Shown piece after piece: positions 16,743-27,751 of a stretch of DNA of 61,055 nucleotides. Each line of letters begins with the position of its first letter. The first letter of the stretch is position 1. Both the position numbers and the translations under genes were made by a program. Source of the stretch: an uncultured Granulosicoccus sp. (GTDB lineage: Bacteria > Pseudomonadota > Gammaproteobacteria > Granulosicoccales > Granulosicoccaceae); the NCBI GenBank assembly GCA_937924505.1, contig CALDSR010000020.1, forward strand, positions 1 through 61,055, written 5' to 3'. The notes under the pieces were generated by a model that was given only the letters and a program-made list of their open reading frames with translations, was not told where the DNA came from and ran no database searches.

Positions 16743-17051
16743 ATGAGCACTCCTCCTGGCAATTCTGGTTCCGTTTCGGTTACGCAGGACGGTGACGTCT
16801 GTCGCGTTGCCGGCACGCTGAATTTCGAGACAGCGGGCGCTGCTCTCGAACAGGTTCGGCCAATGATCGAAAACGCAGCTTCGCTGACCATCGATCTCGA
16901 TGGCATCTCGAACAGCAATAGTGCCGGTCTGGCACTGATGATCGAATGGCTCGCGATTGGCCGTTCATCAGGCCATGATGTTTCTTTTGCCCGTATCCCG
17001 GACGGGCTCGTGCAACTTGCGGGCGTTTGCCAGGTGGATGGACTGATATAA
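16743..17051 (+). CDS. mlaB: STAS-domain protein MlaB
   Basis: Small cytosolic subunit (102 aa) that binds MlaF and stabilises the transporter. A STAS fold is visible: VTQDGDVCRVAGTLNFETAGAALEQV, SLTIDLDGISNSNSAGLALMIEWL. Low sequence conservation is typical of MlaB; position between mlaC and murA supports the call. The ibaG/bolA-like gene often found next is absent: murA begins 9 bp later. Confidence 0.85.
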   Translation: MSTPPGNSGSVSVTQDGDVCRVAGTLNFETAGAALEQVRPMIENAASLTIDLDGISNSNSAGLALMIEWLAIGRSSGHDVSFARIPDGLVQLAGVCQVDGLI

Positions 17052-18958
<1,907 letters not shown>

Positions 18959-18968
18959 TTACTGAAAC

Positions 18969-20021
18969 ATGACTACCAACACTGATGATTTACGCATTAC
19001 CGGCCGCCGTGAACTGCGCCCCCCGGAGGAACTGTTATCACTCATTCCGGTCACTGATACCGCGGCGCAAGCCATCACTCGGTGCCGGGAGGATGTCAGT
19101 ACGATCCTTGCGGGCAATGATAACCGTCTGGCCGTGGTTGTCGGACCCTGTTCAATTCATGATCCGGAAGCGGCCCTTGAATATGCTGACAAGCTGGTCG
19201 AGTATCAGCAGTCGTTGAATGATCAGCTGGTCATTATCATGCGCGTGTACTTTGAAAAGCCGCGCACCACAGTTGGTTGGAAAGGGCTCATTAATGATCC
19301 CTTGATGGACAATAGTTTTCAGATCAATCAAGGGCTTGAGATTGCGCGACGTCTGTTAAGCGATATCAACAACAAGGGCTTGCCCGCTGGCGTCGAATAT
19401 CTTGACTTGATCAGCCCGCAATACATTGCAGACTTTGTTGGCTGGGGAGCGATAGGTGCACGTACGACCGAAAGTCAGGGTCATCGTGAACTTGCATCCG
19501 GGCTGTCCTGTCCGGTCGGTTTCAAGAATGGTACTGCCGGCAGTGTGCAAATTGCTGTCGATGCAATAGGGGCGGCGCGCGGCTCACATAACTTTCTGTC
19601 GGTTACCAAGGAAGGTGGTAGTGCAATTTTTCAGACGACGGGAAATGACGACTGTCATGTCATTCTGCGTGGCGGCAAGACGCACACCAACTATGACTGG
19701 GCAAGTGTCGACGATGCCTGTGGCTTGTTATCAAAAGCTGGCCTGCCTGAGCGGGTCATGATCGATTTCAGTCATGCCAATTCGCGCAAGATGCACAAGC
19801 GCCAGATGCATGTTTGTCGCGATGTCTGTGCGCAGGTCAGTGATGGAGATGGACGTATCATGGGTGTCATGATCGAAAGCAATTTGCTTGAGGGTAATCA
19901 AAGCCCGAGTAACAAGCCGTTGACTCGTGGCATGAGCGTGACTGATGCCTGCCTCGCCTGGGACGATACAGTCCCCTTGCTGGAAAAACTGGCTGAGGCG
20001 GTTGAGCGCCGCCGCGCTTGA
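18969..20021 (+). CDS. 3-deoxy-7-phosphoheptulonate (DAHP) synthase, class I
   Basis: Condenses PEP and erythrose-4-phosphate to DAHP, the entry to aromatic amino acids. 350 aa, the AroF/AroG/AroH length. Motifs: GPCSIHDPEAALEYA, RVYFEKPRTTVGWKGLINDP, GARTTESQGHRELASGLSCPVGFKNGT, and the metal-site MIDFSHANSRK. Which allosteric type (Phe, Tyr or Trp sensitive) cannot be decided by eye. Only 10 bp after hisG, so possibly co-transcribed. No Trp/Tyr leader peptide was seen. Confidence 0.94.
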   Translation: MTTNTDDLRITGRRELRPPEELLSLIPVTDTAAQAITRCREDVSTILAGNDNRLAVVVGPCSIHDPEAALEYADKLVEYQQSLNDQLVIIMRVYFEKPRTTVGWKGLINDPLMDNSFQINQGLEIARRLLSDINNKGLPAGVEYLDLISPQYIADFVGWGAIGARTTESQGHRELASGLSCPVGFKNGTAGSVQIAVDAIGAARGSHNFLSVTKEGGSAIFQTTGNDDCHVILRGGKTHTNYDWASVDDACGLLSKAGLPERVMIDFSHANSRKMHKRQMHVCRDVCAQVSDGDGRIMGVMIESNLLEGNQSPSNKPLTRGMSVTDACLAWDDTVPLLEKLAEAVERRRA

Positions 20022-20172
20022 GAATTATGTTAACCGGGCCACAATTCTGTTGTCCTTGAACCCGGTGCGGGCCGTAAGCGGGTAGTTAGCAGCTCTGTTG
20101 CATCAAGTACCGGCTGATCAGGCCGATTTCTGGAGAACTCAGAGTGACTGAGTGCTTTAGAGGTCAACACGC

Positions 20173-20811
20173 ATGGCACGCTCATCTGACGCCGCGTTTC
20201 CATTATCACTGGTTCGTGACAAGACGTTCCAGATGCGGCAGGTTCGTCGTGTTCTGTTGCTCACCGTATTTTTTATTGCGCAGTCGACGATTGTACTCGG
20301 TGTGTTTTATCACTATTTCCTCGGCAGTCTGGTCGAGGGTACAGCCCCGTTGCTGTTTGCCTCCGAAGACCTTGCAGCATTCTCTGAGCAGATTCCAAAC
20401 CTTTCTACAGTATTGGGCAAATGGCTGTTGGTTATGCTGTTGATCAATGCGCTGGTGACAACCGCGATCGCGGTTTATGTGTTGCGAAAACTCAGCAATC
20501 CGATTCTGGCCATCAAGCGTGCCTTGAACGAGATCGGTAGCGGTAATCTATCGGTACGTTTGCGTACTGGAGACTCGGATGAGTTCAGCGAGTTATGTGA
20601 TGCCCTGAATCGAGCGCTCGAACAGATTCATGAGAGAATCAGCAGCGCGCGTGAACTGACACGAGTTATCGAGCAACTTGAAGATCAGCCTGAACCTGAC
20701 GATGCGGCTGTTCGCAAGGCATTGAACGAATGCCGCGAAGTCTTGAGTTACTTTGACAAGTTGCCAACAAATCTTACGGCTGAATCTCGTTCTAATGATC
20801 GCAATGCTTAA
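20173..20811 (+). CDS. HAMP-domain membrane protein without an effector domain
   Basis: 212-aa inner-membrane protein. TM1 about 27-50, a short periplasmic segment of some 32 residues, TM2 about 83-105, then a HAMP linker (about 105-155: Pro110 in LSNPILAIKRALNEIGSGNLSVR, and the DEFSELCDALNRA second helix), followed by a 55-residue mostly helical tail. No kinase, cyclase or methyl-accepting domain follows, so it may relay a signal to a separate partner. AGAGG precedes the ATG by 9 nt. Its end overlaps the start of the metzincin gene, suggesting joint expression. Function unknown. Confidence 0.8.
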   Translation: MARSSDAAFPLSLVRDKTFQMRQVRRVLLLTVFFIAQSTIVLGVFYHYFLGSLVEGTAPLLFASEDLAAFSEQIPNLSTVLGKWLLVMLLINALVTTAIAVYVLRKLSNPILAIKRALNEIGSGNLSVRLRTGDSDEFSELCDALNRALEQIHERISSARELTRVIEQLEDQPEPDDAAVRKALNECREVLSYFDKLPTNLTAESRSNDRNA

Positions 20812-23017
20812 AGCCTGTAGGTTGTTGGCAGCGTTTGTTATCCTGCCAGTGCTGTTCCCGACAGCCTATGCTGCATCGGTCGATCAGACTCGCGAAACCA
20901 CCGCCGAGATGCAGTATCAGTCGGCACTCATGTCGATAGAAACCGAGCGTTATACCGAAGCACTGAAGGTGCTAAGGCGTTTGCAGGTTCGCTACCCAGG
21001 CTATAGCCGCATGGCCGCTGTGCAGACGCGTATTGCCGTCTTGCAAGAGGCGCGCGATGCCGGTGAGGCCTTGTCGATGTTCTTGAACGCACTCGATTTA
21101 CGTGATGCTGGCAAGACCAGTGAGGCGATGAAAGCACTTGACTGGATAGCATCCGAGCACCCGGTCAGTGTGCTGGCTGATGATGCGCTCTATGTCACGG
21201 CCTATCTTCTGGTTATGGATCGTTATGATTATGCAATGGCGAGAATCGTGTTGGCGGAGCTGCGAACACGTTTCCCGGACAGCGCATATCGCGACTCTTC
21301 AGATTATCTTGACGCGATTGCGCTTGAACAAATGGGCGAAACCGAACGTGCGAAACAGGCGCTTATCGAACTGCGTGATCGACATACTGCATTGAGCTTA
21401 CCTTTGAATTTTCGCTGGCCAGTAGGTTCTGTGTTGTCGCGTTATTGGTTTGATCGGGCAGATCGTCGATTAGCGATTGTCGAGAAACGTATGCAGTCAG
21501 CCAGTAGTCTGACCAGTCGTGATAGCTATGATGACGGTCGTTTACGATTGGGCGTTAATGTCGAGGGCCTAGACTTGCAACTTTTGCTGTCACCCAGCCC
21601 CTTGACTCGCAGCACTGCCTGGCATGCTGGTAGCCTTGATGATGCCTTGCCTCCTGCTATTGGTGTGTACCATGGCACTGTTGAAGGTATGTCCAATTCC
21701 TGGGTACGTGCTGTTCTTGCTGATAATTCGATCAACGGGGTTATTGATATCAATGGTCAACGAATGCGGCTGACGCCGGCGAATCTGATTGGTACGATCG
21801 ATTATTATCAGCCGCGATCAGTTCGCGGCAAGCGAACAGCTCGCAGTGATTCTGCTCTGGCTGACAATCTGGCAGGTATCGACGTTGTCCTTGAAGCGCC
21901 ACCGGAAGAATTTGCACAACAGCTGGGGCGTCGTTCGCGCGCAGTTCAGACTGATGTGCGGGCGGTGCCGGTATCGATAGTCGTCGATAGCCAGTACGAT
22001 CGCTATTATGGTGGCGCGGGCTTGTCGACAGCCCTGAACAGTCTGAATATTGCCGACGGTATTTATCGTCAGTTCGGGATCGCGTTGACGCTGGATGAGG
22101 CGGTCACCTTTGAAGACAACAATGATCCGATGAATCTGGGCCCGGTATCGCTGGAGACCATACTGCGTTCTTTTCGAGATTACCGACAGGACTATGGGAC
22201 CTTGTTTCAGGACAGTGCACTTACGTATCTTTTTTCCGGTAATCCGAAGACCGACATTACGCTTGGGCTGGCCTGGATTGATACCGCCTGTCGTCTTGAT
22301 GGATATGATGTCGGTGTCACGACACCAACGGGTTTTGGCGATGTGTTACTGACTCACGAGTTGGGTCACTCACTGGGCTCCCTGCATGATACTGATACAA
22401 GCTGTAACACCAATTCGCGCTCGTTGATGTGGCCGAACATCTCATCACGCACTGAAACGACCTTTACCAGTTGCAGTCAGCAGAGCGTGCTGCAATCACG
22501 TACCAAGACCTGTTTGCTGAATACCGTGGATCTGTCACTGGGTGCTCAGGCATCCGGGAATACGCTGGAGTTTGAAGCGTCAAACCCAGACGGTGCTCTG
22601 ACACTTGATGCCAAGCTTTTTCTTGAAACGGGTAACCCTGATCAACTGATTTGGCCAGCGGGATGTCAAGCCTTGTCACCGACGAGTGCCGTGTGTTACC
22701 TCGATTCGCTTGGTGCGATGGAAACGCGGACATTATCGTTCAGCGTCAGTGCCCACAGCCTGGCGAGCAATGCGCCGGTGACTGCACAACTGGTTCCCGT
22801 CAACACGATGGAGTTGTCACCGATCGACAATACGGCAACGACGTCATTGGCAGGGGCGAGTGATAGTCATTTACCGATATCAGCCGGTGCGCAAACTTCG
22901 GGTTCAACCGACGGCACGACAAATGACGCCCTGGCAAGTGGCGGAAGTGCTGGTAGCGGCGGGCTGGGAATGTTGACCCTCTTGCTACTTGGTGGATACC
23001 GGTGTTGTCGTCGGTAA
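20795..23017 (+). CDS. Secreted metzincin (reprolysin-like) protease with TPR region and GlyGly-CTERM tail
   Basis: About 740 aa. Signal peptide (LLAAFVILPVLFPTAYA); tetratricopeptide-like region (about 35-215, with LKVLRRLQVRYPG and LRTRFPDSAYRDSS); a segment resembling the ADAM/reprolysin propeptide (YHGTVEGMSNSWVRAVL followed by INGVIDINGQRMRL); catalytic zinc motif HELGHSLGSLHD (His521, Glu522, His525, His531) and a following SLMWPNI that fits the Met-turn; Cys-rich stretch; Ser/Thr/Gly linker; C-terminal Gly-rich hydrophobic segment ending YRCCRR, as in GlyGly-CTERM proteins processed by rhombosortase. The start is uncertain (ATG 20795 or 20804; no clear ribosome-binding site). Confidence 0.82.
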   Translation: MIAMLKACRLLAAFVILPVLFPTAYAASVDQTRETTAEMQYQSALMSIETERYTEALKVLRRLQVRYPGYSRMAAVQTRIAVLQEARDAGEALSMFLNALDLRDAGKTSEAMKALDWIASEHPVSVLADDALYVTAYLLVMDRYDYAMARIVLAELRTRFPDSAYRDSSDYLDAIALEQMGETERAKQALIELRDRHTALSLPLNFRWPVGSVLSRYWFDRADRRLAIVEKRMQSASSLTSRDSYDDGRLRLGVNVEGLDLQLLLSPSPLTRSTAWHAGSLDDALPPAIGVYHGTVEGMSNSWVRAVLADNSINGVIDINGQRMRLTPANLIGTIDYYQPRSVRGKRTARSDSALADNLAGIDVVLEAPPEEFAQQLGRRSRAVQTDVRAVPVSIVVDSQYDRYYGGAGLSTALNSLNIADGIYRQFGIALTLDEAVTFEDNNDPMNLGPVSLETILRSFRDYRQDYGTLFQDSALTYLFSGNPKTDITLGLAWIDTACRLDGYDVGVTTPTGFGDVLLTHELGHSLGSLHDTDTSCNTNSRSLMWPNISSRTETTFTSCSQQSVLQSRTKTCLLNTVDLSLGAQASGNTLEFEASNPDGALTLDAKLFLETGNPDQLIWPAGCQALSPTSAVCYLDSLGAMETRTLSFSVSAHSLASNAPVTAQLVPVNTMELSPIDNTATTSLAGASDSHLPISAGAQTSGSTDGTTNDALASGGSAGSGGLGMLTLLLLGGYRCCRR

Positions 23018-23668
23018 TTCACTGTACACACTAAATGTGTCAGTGTTCCCGTCGATGAAATTCCGATAGTTCACATGTAGAAGTGTGTCGTACCGGGTAT
23101 AGGCATCACCAATTTCTGATTGTCCATGCCAGTGGGGTACGGTCACCGCGCAGGAAATCCACGGCGAAGGTTTTGCCGTCAACATCAGTTTGCGTCCCGG
23201 CAACCGATCAAACGCCTGCGTTATCTCGGGCGTGCACCCGTCTCGGTCGGTAAAGGCGTATACCAGATTGTCGCGGTTGATACGGCGTTTGCGCCGGTTC
23301 CATTTTTCAGCCGCATCGCTGGCATCAACGTAATGCATGAAGTGGATTTCGATGTCATCGAGTATCCCGATGGGGTAACGGCCATGCTCGGCGTGTACCT
23401 TTCGCCCGTTTTCGTAACGAGACTCAGGGATGAATCGAAGCGGTTGCGCCAGATAATGATCGAGATGGCTCACGAGCTTGATGTAGCACGGCGCGTGAAA
23501 AAACAAATTGACGGTTGGTGTCAGATACTCCATGTCGATGAAGCGATAGGGCAGAGTGCCGGTGCAATTACTCGCGATAATCGTGAAATCACGGCTCTTG
23601 ATTCCGCGCAGATGCAGTTGCATCAGGGCTTTTCGGCTATTTTTGACCAGAGGTCTGATCGGAATCAC
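22985..23668 (-). CDS. DUF1919 family protein (surface-polysaccharide associated)
   Basis: 227 aa, no signal peptide. It shows the DUF1919 pattern: FTIIASNCTGTLPYRFIDMEYLTPTVNLFFHAPCYIKLVSHL at the N-terminus (motif residues about 28-70), then an acidic middle segment GRYPIGILDDIEIHFMHYVDASDAAEKWNRR and DNLVYAFTDRDGC. Members of this family are frequently found in exopolysaccharide or capsule clusters; the reaction is not established. Transcribed towards the metzincin gene, with the last 33 bp overlapping. No operon partner. Confidence 0.75.
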   Translation of the reverse strand: MIPIRPLVKNSRKALMQLHLRGIKSRDFTIIASNCTGTLPYRFIDMEYLTPTVNLFFHAPCYIKLVSHLDHYLAQPLRFIPESRYENGRKVHAEHGRYPIGILDDIEIHFMHYVDASDAAEKWNRRKRRINRDNLVYAFTDRDGCTPEITQAFDRLPGRKLMLTAKPSPWISCAVTVPHWHGQSEIGDAYTRYDTLLHVNYRNFIDGNTDTFSVYSELPTTTPVSTK

Positions 23669-23777
23669 AACAGTGCCATATCCGTCGGTTTGTTGTCGGG
23701 TTGATGATTACCGTCGCAGTATAGTCCTCGAACGTATGCTCGCCAAGGCTTGATCCTCCGCAGTGCTTGCGAAAGCG

Positions 23778-24890
23778 TTACTCGGAGAGTGATATTCCAA
23801 CACCGGGGCGCTCTCCGAGTCGCAATTTCAGGGATATGCCTAGCTGATTGCCACGGTTGATGACAATACTGCTAGTCGCCCCCGGCGGCAGTGCAGAGAC
23901 CATCAATAACAGCTCTGTCGCATTCTCCACCGGTTGCTCACCCAGATGAGTCACGATATCCATCGGGCGTAGTCCACCTGCCTGAGCGGGACTTCCGGCC
24001 AGTACGCTGGTAATGACCGCGCCGTTTTCGTTATCGCTCAGGTTCGGAAACAGGGTCAGATCGTCTGCATCGATGCCAAGCCAGCCGCGCGCGACGTGAC
24101 CGTGTTCGATGATCTGTGGCACTACCTGAGCCAGAAGCTCCGCCGGGATCGAGAAACCGATGCCAGTAGCGCCCTCAGCACCGCGAAAAACGGCCGTGTT
24201 AACCCCCACTAGTTGCCCATCAGGATTGATTAATGCGCCGCCGGAATTGCCCGGGTTGATGGCCGCATCGATTTGTATGAAACTCTGCCAGGCGGTACCG
24301 CCCGCCAAGCGTCGTCGTGTTGCGCTGACAATGCCTTGCGTAACGGTCTGTCCCACGCCGAAAGGATTACCGATCGCGAGGACGATATCACCTACTCGCA
24401 AGGGTGGGGCTTCGTCGAGACCGAGAGCCGGTAGACCAGAACGAGAAATTCGAACGACTGCAAGGTCGGTTTCGAGATCGCTGCCGATCATCTTGGCGAT
24501 ATGTTGTTCACCATTACTCAATACGACCGTTATCGAGGTGCTGCCTTCGACTATATGCAGATTGGTCAGGACAATGCCGTTCGAGTCCACGATAACGCCA
24601 GAGCCCTGATTGCCGTTTTCGTTGCTGCCGCGTGCATACAGGCTCACGACGGAAGGAGCCACCCGCATGATGCCTTCATGATAGGAATGCCTGGAGTAGG
24701 TCGGACGGCTTGCCGTGAGCACAATCGATGGCTTGTCGTTCTGGTCGCCAAGGCTATCGACATCAGCAAAGACGGTGTCGTCCGACGACGGTGCCGCTGA
24801 GTTCGACGGCCGGTTCAGTTGTTGCCAGCCGAGACCGATGCCGATACCCAGGGCGGCACACAGCAGCAGAAAAGGCAAGCTTTTCATCAC
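23778..24890 (-). CDS. algW: DegS/AlgW-like periplasmic serine protease
   Basis: HtrA-family protease anchored in the inner membrane, which in relatives senses misfolded outer-membrane proteins and cleaves the anti-sigma factor RseA/MucA. 370 aa: N-terminal membrane anchor (4-22), trypsin-like domain with triad His112 (TNLHIVEG), Asp142 (TDLAVVRI) and Ser216 (NPGNSGGAL), and a single PDZ domain (about 265-360). One PDZ and an uncleaved anchor favour DegS/AlgW over DegP. In Pseudomonas algW lies in the same murA-hisG-petABC neighbourhood, supporting the symbol. Confidence 0.9.
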   Translation of the reverse strand: MMKSLPFLLLCAALGIGIGLGWQQLNRPSNSAAPSSDDTVFADVDSLGDQNDKPSIVLTASRPTYSRHSYHEGIMRVAPSVVSLYARGSNENGNQGSGVIVDSNGIVLTNLHIVEGSTSITVVLSNGEQHIAKMIGSDLETDLAVVRISRSGLPALGLDEAPPLRVGDIVLAIGNPFGVGQTVTQGIVSATRRRLAGGTAWQSFIQIDAAINPGNSGGALINPDGQLVGVNTAVFRGAEGATGIGFSIPAELLAQVVPQIIEHGHVARGWLGIDADDLTLFPNLSDNENGAVITSVLAGSPAQAGGLRPMDIVTHLGEQPVENATELLLMVSALPPGATSSIVINRGNQLGISLKLRLGERPGVGISLSE

Positions 24891-24954
24891 GCGCTAAGCT
24901 CCTGTATACCTGACACCCGTCTTTGTTGAATCTGCTTGTTGATCACGCCTTGCC

Positions 24955-25713
24955 ATGGAAACACTCGCCACTCTGAATCACTATATTAACCGAATGCTCG
25001 ATTGTGACCGTTTCGACGATTATGGACCTAACGGCTTGCAGGTTCAGGGCAAGGTCGAGATCCAGACGCTGATATCAGGGGTTACTGCGAGCGTGGACTT
25101 TCTTGATGCTGCGATTTCCGCTGGCGCTGACGCGGTGTTGGTGCATCACGGTTATTTCTGGAAAGGTGAGTCGCCGACGATTACGGGTATGCGACATGCG
25201 CGTATCTCAAGGCTGATCAATGCGGATGTGTCCCTGCTTGCTTATCATTTGCCGCTTGATGCGCACCTTGAACTGGGTAATAACGCTCAGCTTGGCAAGC
25301 AATTGGGCCTGATCGTCGAGTCACAATACACGATCAGTGGCATCCCGAATCTCTTGTGGAAGGGGCGGCTATCGGACCCGATGGCAGCGGCTGCCTTCGT
25401 GAAACATGTATCAGACACCCTTGGACGTAATGTCATCTGCGCGGGCGATTCTGATCGGCTCATCGAGACGATTGGGTGGTGCACCGGCGGTGCACAACGG
25501 TATATTCACGAGGCTGCAGCGCTAGGTTGCGACGTTTTTCTGTCCGGTGAAATCAGCGAGCAGACAACCCATGAGGCGCGAGAATTGGGGCTACTGTATC
25601 TCGCGGCGGGTCATCACGCGACGGAGCGTTATGGTGTGCAGGCTCTGGGTGCGCATCTTGCCTCGCAATTTGCCATCGATCATCGTTTCATTGACATCGA
25701 CAATCCGGCCTAA
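24955..25713 (+). CDS. Nif3-like dinuclear metal centre protein (YbgI type)
   Basis: 252 aa, widely conserved hexameric protein with a dinuclear metal site; proposed GTP cyclohydrolase-like or DNA-repair roles are not proven. Motifs: DDYGPNGLQVQGK, metal-binding VLVHHGYFWKGES, YHLPLDAHLELGNNAQL, GCDVFLSGEISEQTTHEA and GHHATERYGVQAL. The 64-bp spacer to algW must hold divergent promoters. The petABC operon follows after 140 bp. Confidence 0.9.
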   Translation: METLATLNHYINRMLDCDRFDDYGPNGLQVQGKVEIQTLISGVTASVDFLDAAISAGADAVLVHHGYFWKGESPTITGMRHARISRLINADVSLLAYHLPLDAHLELGNNAQLGKQLGLIVESQYTISGIPNLLWKGRLSDPMAAAAFVKHVSDTLGRNVICAGDSDRLIETIGWCTGGAQRYIHEAAALGCDVFLSGEISEQTTHEARELGLLYLAAGHHATERYGVQALGAHLASQFAIDHRFIDIDNPA

Positions 25714-25853
25714 GTAAAGAGTTACCATGATAAAATCCAGTGTTGCGCCGGCTCTACAAATTACAGCGCGGGCGAAAGAAAGCCTCCCTTTTGGATGCTC
25801 GCCTGCCGCTTCACTACCAGTTTTAAAAATATGAATATTTCTGGAGATCTCGC

Positions 25854-26519
25854 ATGAGTGCGAACAACCACCAAAAGTCCGACCCATCCGGAGGCGCAGC
25901 CAAAGCGCCTGTTGAGGAGTCATTTACCGATGCCAATGTTGACCCCAAGCGGCGCAAGTTGCTGGTTCGCGGCGCTGCAGCCATAGGTGGACTCGGTGGT
26001 GTCGCATTCGCTGTCCCATTGATCAGCTCAATGTCACCAAGTGCACGAGCCAAAGCGGCGGGTGCCCCGGTTGAGGCAGATATCAGCAAGCTCAGCCCCG
26101 GTCAGCTTCTGACGGTGGAGTGGCGAGGCAAGCCTGTCTGGATCGTTAACCGCACGGCAGAGACCTTGAAGCGTCTCGAGGATGGACGCGATCGACTTTC
26201 CGATCCGGATTCTGAATTGGAGCAACAGCCGGCCTATGCGCAAAACGAGAATCGCTCGATCAAGCCTGAGTATCTTGTGGTCGTCGGCATCTGCACCCAC
26301 CTGGGATGCTCGCCAAGCTACCGCCCGGAAATCGCAGCTGCGGATCTTGGTAGTGACTGGGATGGTGGCTTCTTTTGCCCTTGCCACGGTTCCAAATTTG
26401 ATATGGCCGGTCGTGTTTATGCGGGCGTACCTGCGCCAAGCAATCTTGAAATCCCACCGTATCGTTATGTCACCGACACGTTGATCGTCGTGGGTGAAGA
26501 TGAAGGAGTCGCCGCATGA
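25854..26519 (+). CDS. petA: Ubiquinol-cytochrome c reductase Rieske iron-sulfur subunit
   Basis: Electron-transfer subunit of the bc1 complex, carrying a 2Fe-2S cluster. 221 aa; N-terminal cytosolic tail, RRKLLVRG twin-arginine-type motif (33-40) and a membrane anchor (about 40-60), then the Rieske fold with Cys147/His149 (CTHLGC) and Cys175/His178 (CPCHGS); Cys152 and Cys177 form the expected disulfide. GGAGAT about 8 nt before the ATG. Its stop overlaps petB by four bases. Confidence 0.97.
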   Translation: MSANNHQKSDPSGGAAKAPVEESFTDANVDPKRRKLLVRGAAAIGGLGGVAFAVPLISSMSPSARAKAAGAPVEADISKLSPGQLLTVEWRGKPVWIVNRTAETLKRLEDGRDRLSDPDSELEQQPAYAQNENRSIKPEYLVVVGICTHLGCSPSYRPEIAAADLGSDWDGGFFCPCHGSKFDMAGRVYAGVPAPSNLEIPPYRYVTDTLIVVGEDEGVAA

Positions 26520-27751
26520 GTGCCAATCTTGACAAGCAAGGTGGTCTGATGGCGTGGATCGATGATCGATTCCCGCTGACCAAGCTCCTCGAAGAGCATG
26601 TCACCAAGTACTACGCGCCAAAGAACTTCAACTTCTGGTACTACTTCGGTGCTTTGTCGATGTTGGTGCTCGTGATTCAGATCGTCACCGGTATCTTTCT
26701 GACCATGAACTACAAGCCCGATGGTGGGCTTGCCTTCACGTCCGTCGAGTACATCATGCGTGATGTCAATTACGGCTGGCTGATTCGCTACATGCACTCA
26801 ACCGGTGCTTCGATGTTCTTTGTCGTTGTCTATCTGCACATGTTCCGCGCCTTGATGTACGGCTCCTACAAGCAGCCACGTGAACTTTTGTGGGTATTTG
26901 GCATGTTGATCTACGTCGCGCTGATGGCAGAAGCCTTTATGGGCTATCTCTTGCCATGGGGGCAAATGAGTTATTGGGGAGCGCAGGTCATTATCTCTCT
27001 CTTCGGTGCAATTCCCTTTGGGATCGGTGATGCGCTGACACTTTGGCTAAAAGGTGACTACATCGTGTCTGATGCGACGTTGAATCGCTTTTTTGCATTG
27101 CATGTCATTGCTGTGCCACTGGTGCTGATCATGCTCGTGGCAGCTCACATCATGGCTCTGCATGAAGTCGGTTCGAATAACCCCGACGGGATCGACATCA
27201 AGAAAAACAAAAATGCTGCTGGTATTCCGAAGGATGGAATACCGTTCCACCCTTACTACACGGTCAAGGACTTGATGGGTGCCGTCGTTTTTCTGATTGT
27301 TTTCTTTGCGATCGTTTTCTTTGCGCCAGAGATGGGCGGTTACTTTCTGGAGCACGCCAACTTCGTTCCGGCTGATCCTCTCAAGACCCCAGAGCACATA
27401 GCTCCGGTTTGGTATTTCACGCCGTTTTACGCAATTCTGCGTGCAGTGCCCGACAAGCTCGGTGGTGTTATAGCCATGGGTGGTGCAATCGTTCTGTTGT
27501 TCTTCCTGCCGTGGATTGACCGCGGTCCGGTTCGCTCTATCCGATATCGTTCCCTGGCCTTCAAATTTCTGTTGTTCACGTTTGCCATTTCCTTCGTTAT
27601 TCTGGGCTACCTTGGCTTGCAACAGCCAACGCCTTTTACTACCGGGCTTTCCCGAGTCTGTACCTTGATTTACTTTGGTTTCTTTGTCGCCTTGTTTTTT
27701 CTCAGTCGAGGCGAGAAAACCAAGCCGGTTCCTGAGAGGGTCACCAAGTGA
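26516..27751 (+). CDS. petB: Cytochrome b subunit of the bc1 complex
   Basis: Haem-bearing membrane subunit holding the Qo and Qi quinone sites. 411 aa, eight membrane helices. Haem-ligand His pairs lie in [19 protein letters not shown] and [26 protein letters not shown]. The Qo-site PEWY motif of mitochondria is here within [18 protein letters not shown], i.e. PVWY, as in many proteobacteria. Translationally coupled on both sides (ATGA with petA, GTGA with petC). Confidence 0.97.
   Translation: MSANLDKQGGLMAWIDDRFPLTKLLEEHVTKYYAPKNFNFWYYFGALSMLVLVIQIVTGIFLTMNYKPDGGLAFTSVEYIMRDVNYGWLIRYMHSTGASMFFVVVYLHMFRALMYGSYKQPRELLWVFGMLIYVALMAEAFMGYLLPWGQMSYWGAQVIISLFGAIPFGIGDALTLWLKGDYIVSDATLNRFFALHVIAVPLVLIMLVAAHIMALHEVGSNNPDGIDIKKNKNAAGIPKDGIPFHPYYTVKDLMGAVVFLIVFFAIVFFAPEMGGYFLEHANFVPADPLKTPEHIAPVWYFTPFYAILRAVPDKLGGVIAMGGAIVLLFFLPWIDRGPVRSIRYRSLAFKFLLFTFAISFVILGYLGLQQPTPFTTGLSRVCTLIYFGFFVALFFLSRGEKTKPVPERVTK

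Noticed and set aside
20022..20172. Possible terminator or leader between the DAHP synthase and HAMP genes
   Set aside because: There are competing short stems (AGAATT/AATTCT and ACCGGG/CCCGGT) but no T-run and no leader peptide, so no call was made.
23120..23704. Plus-strand frame opposite the DUF1919 gene
   Set aside because: The minus-strand product shows a coherent family pattern, while this frame shows none.
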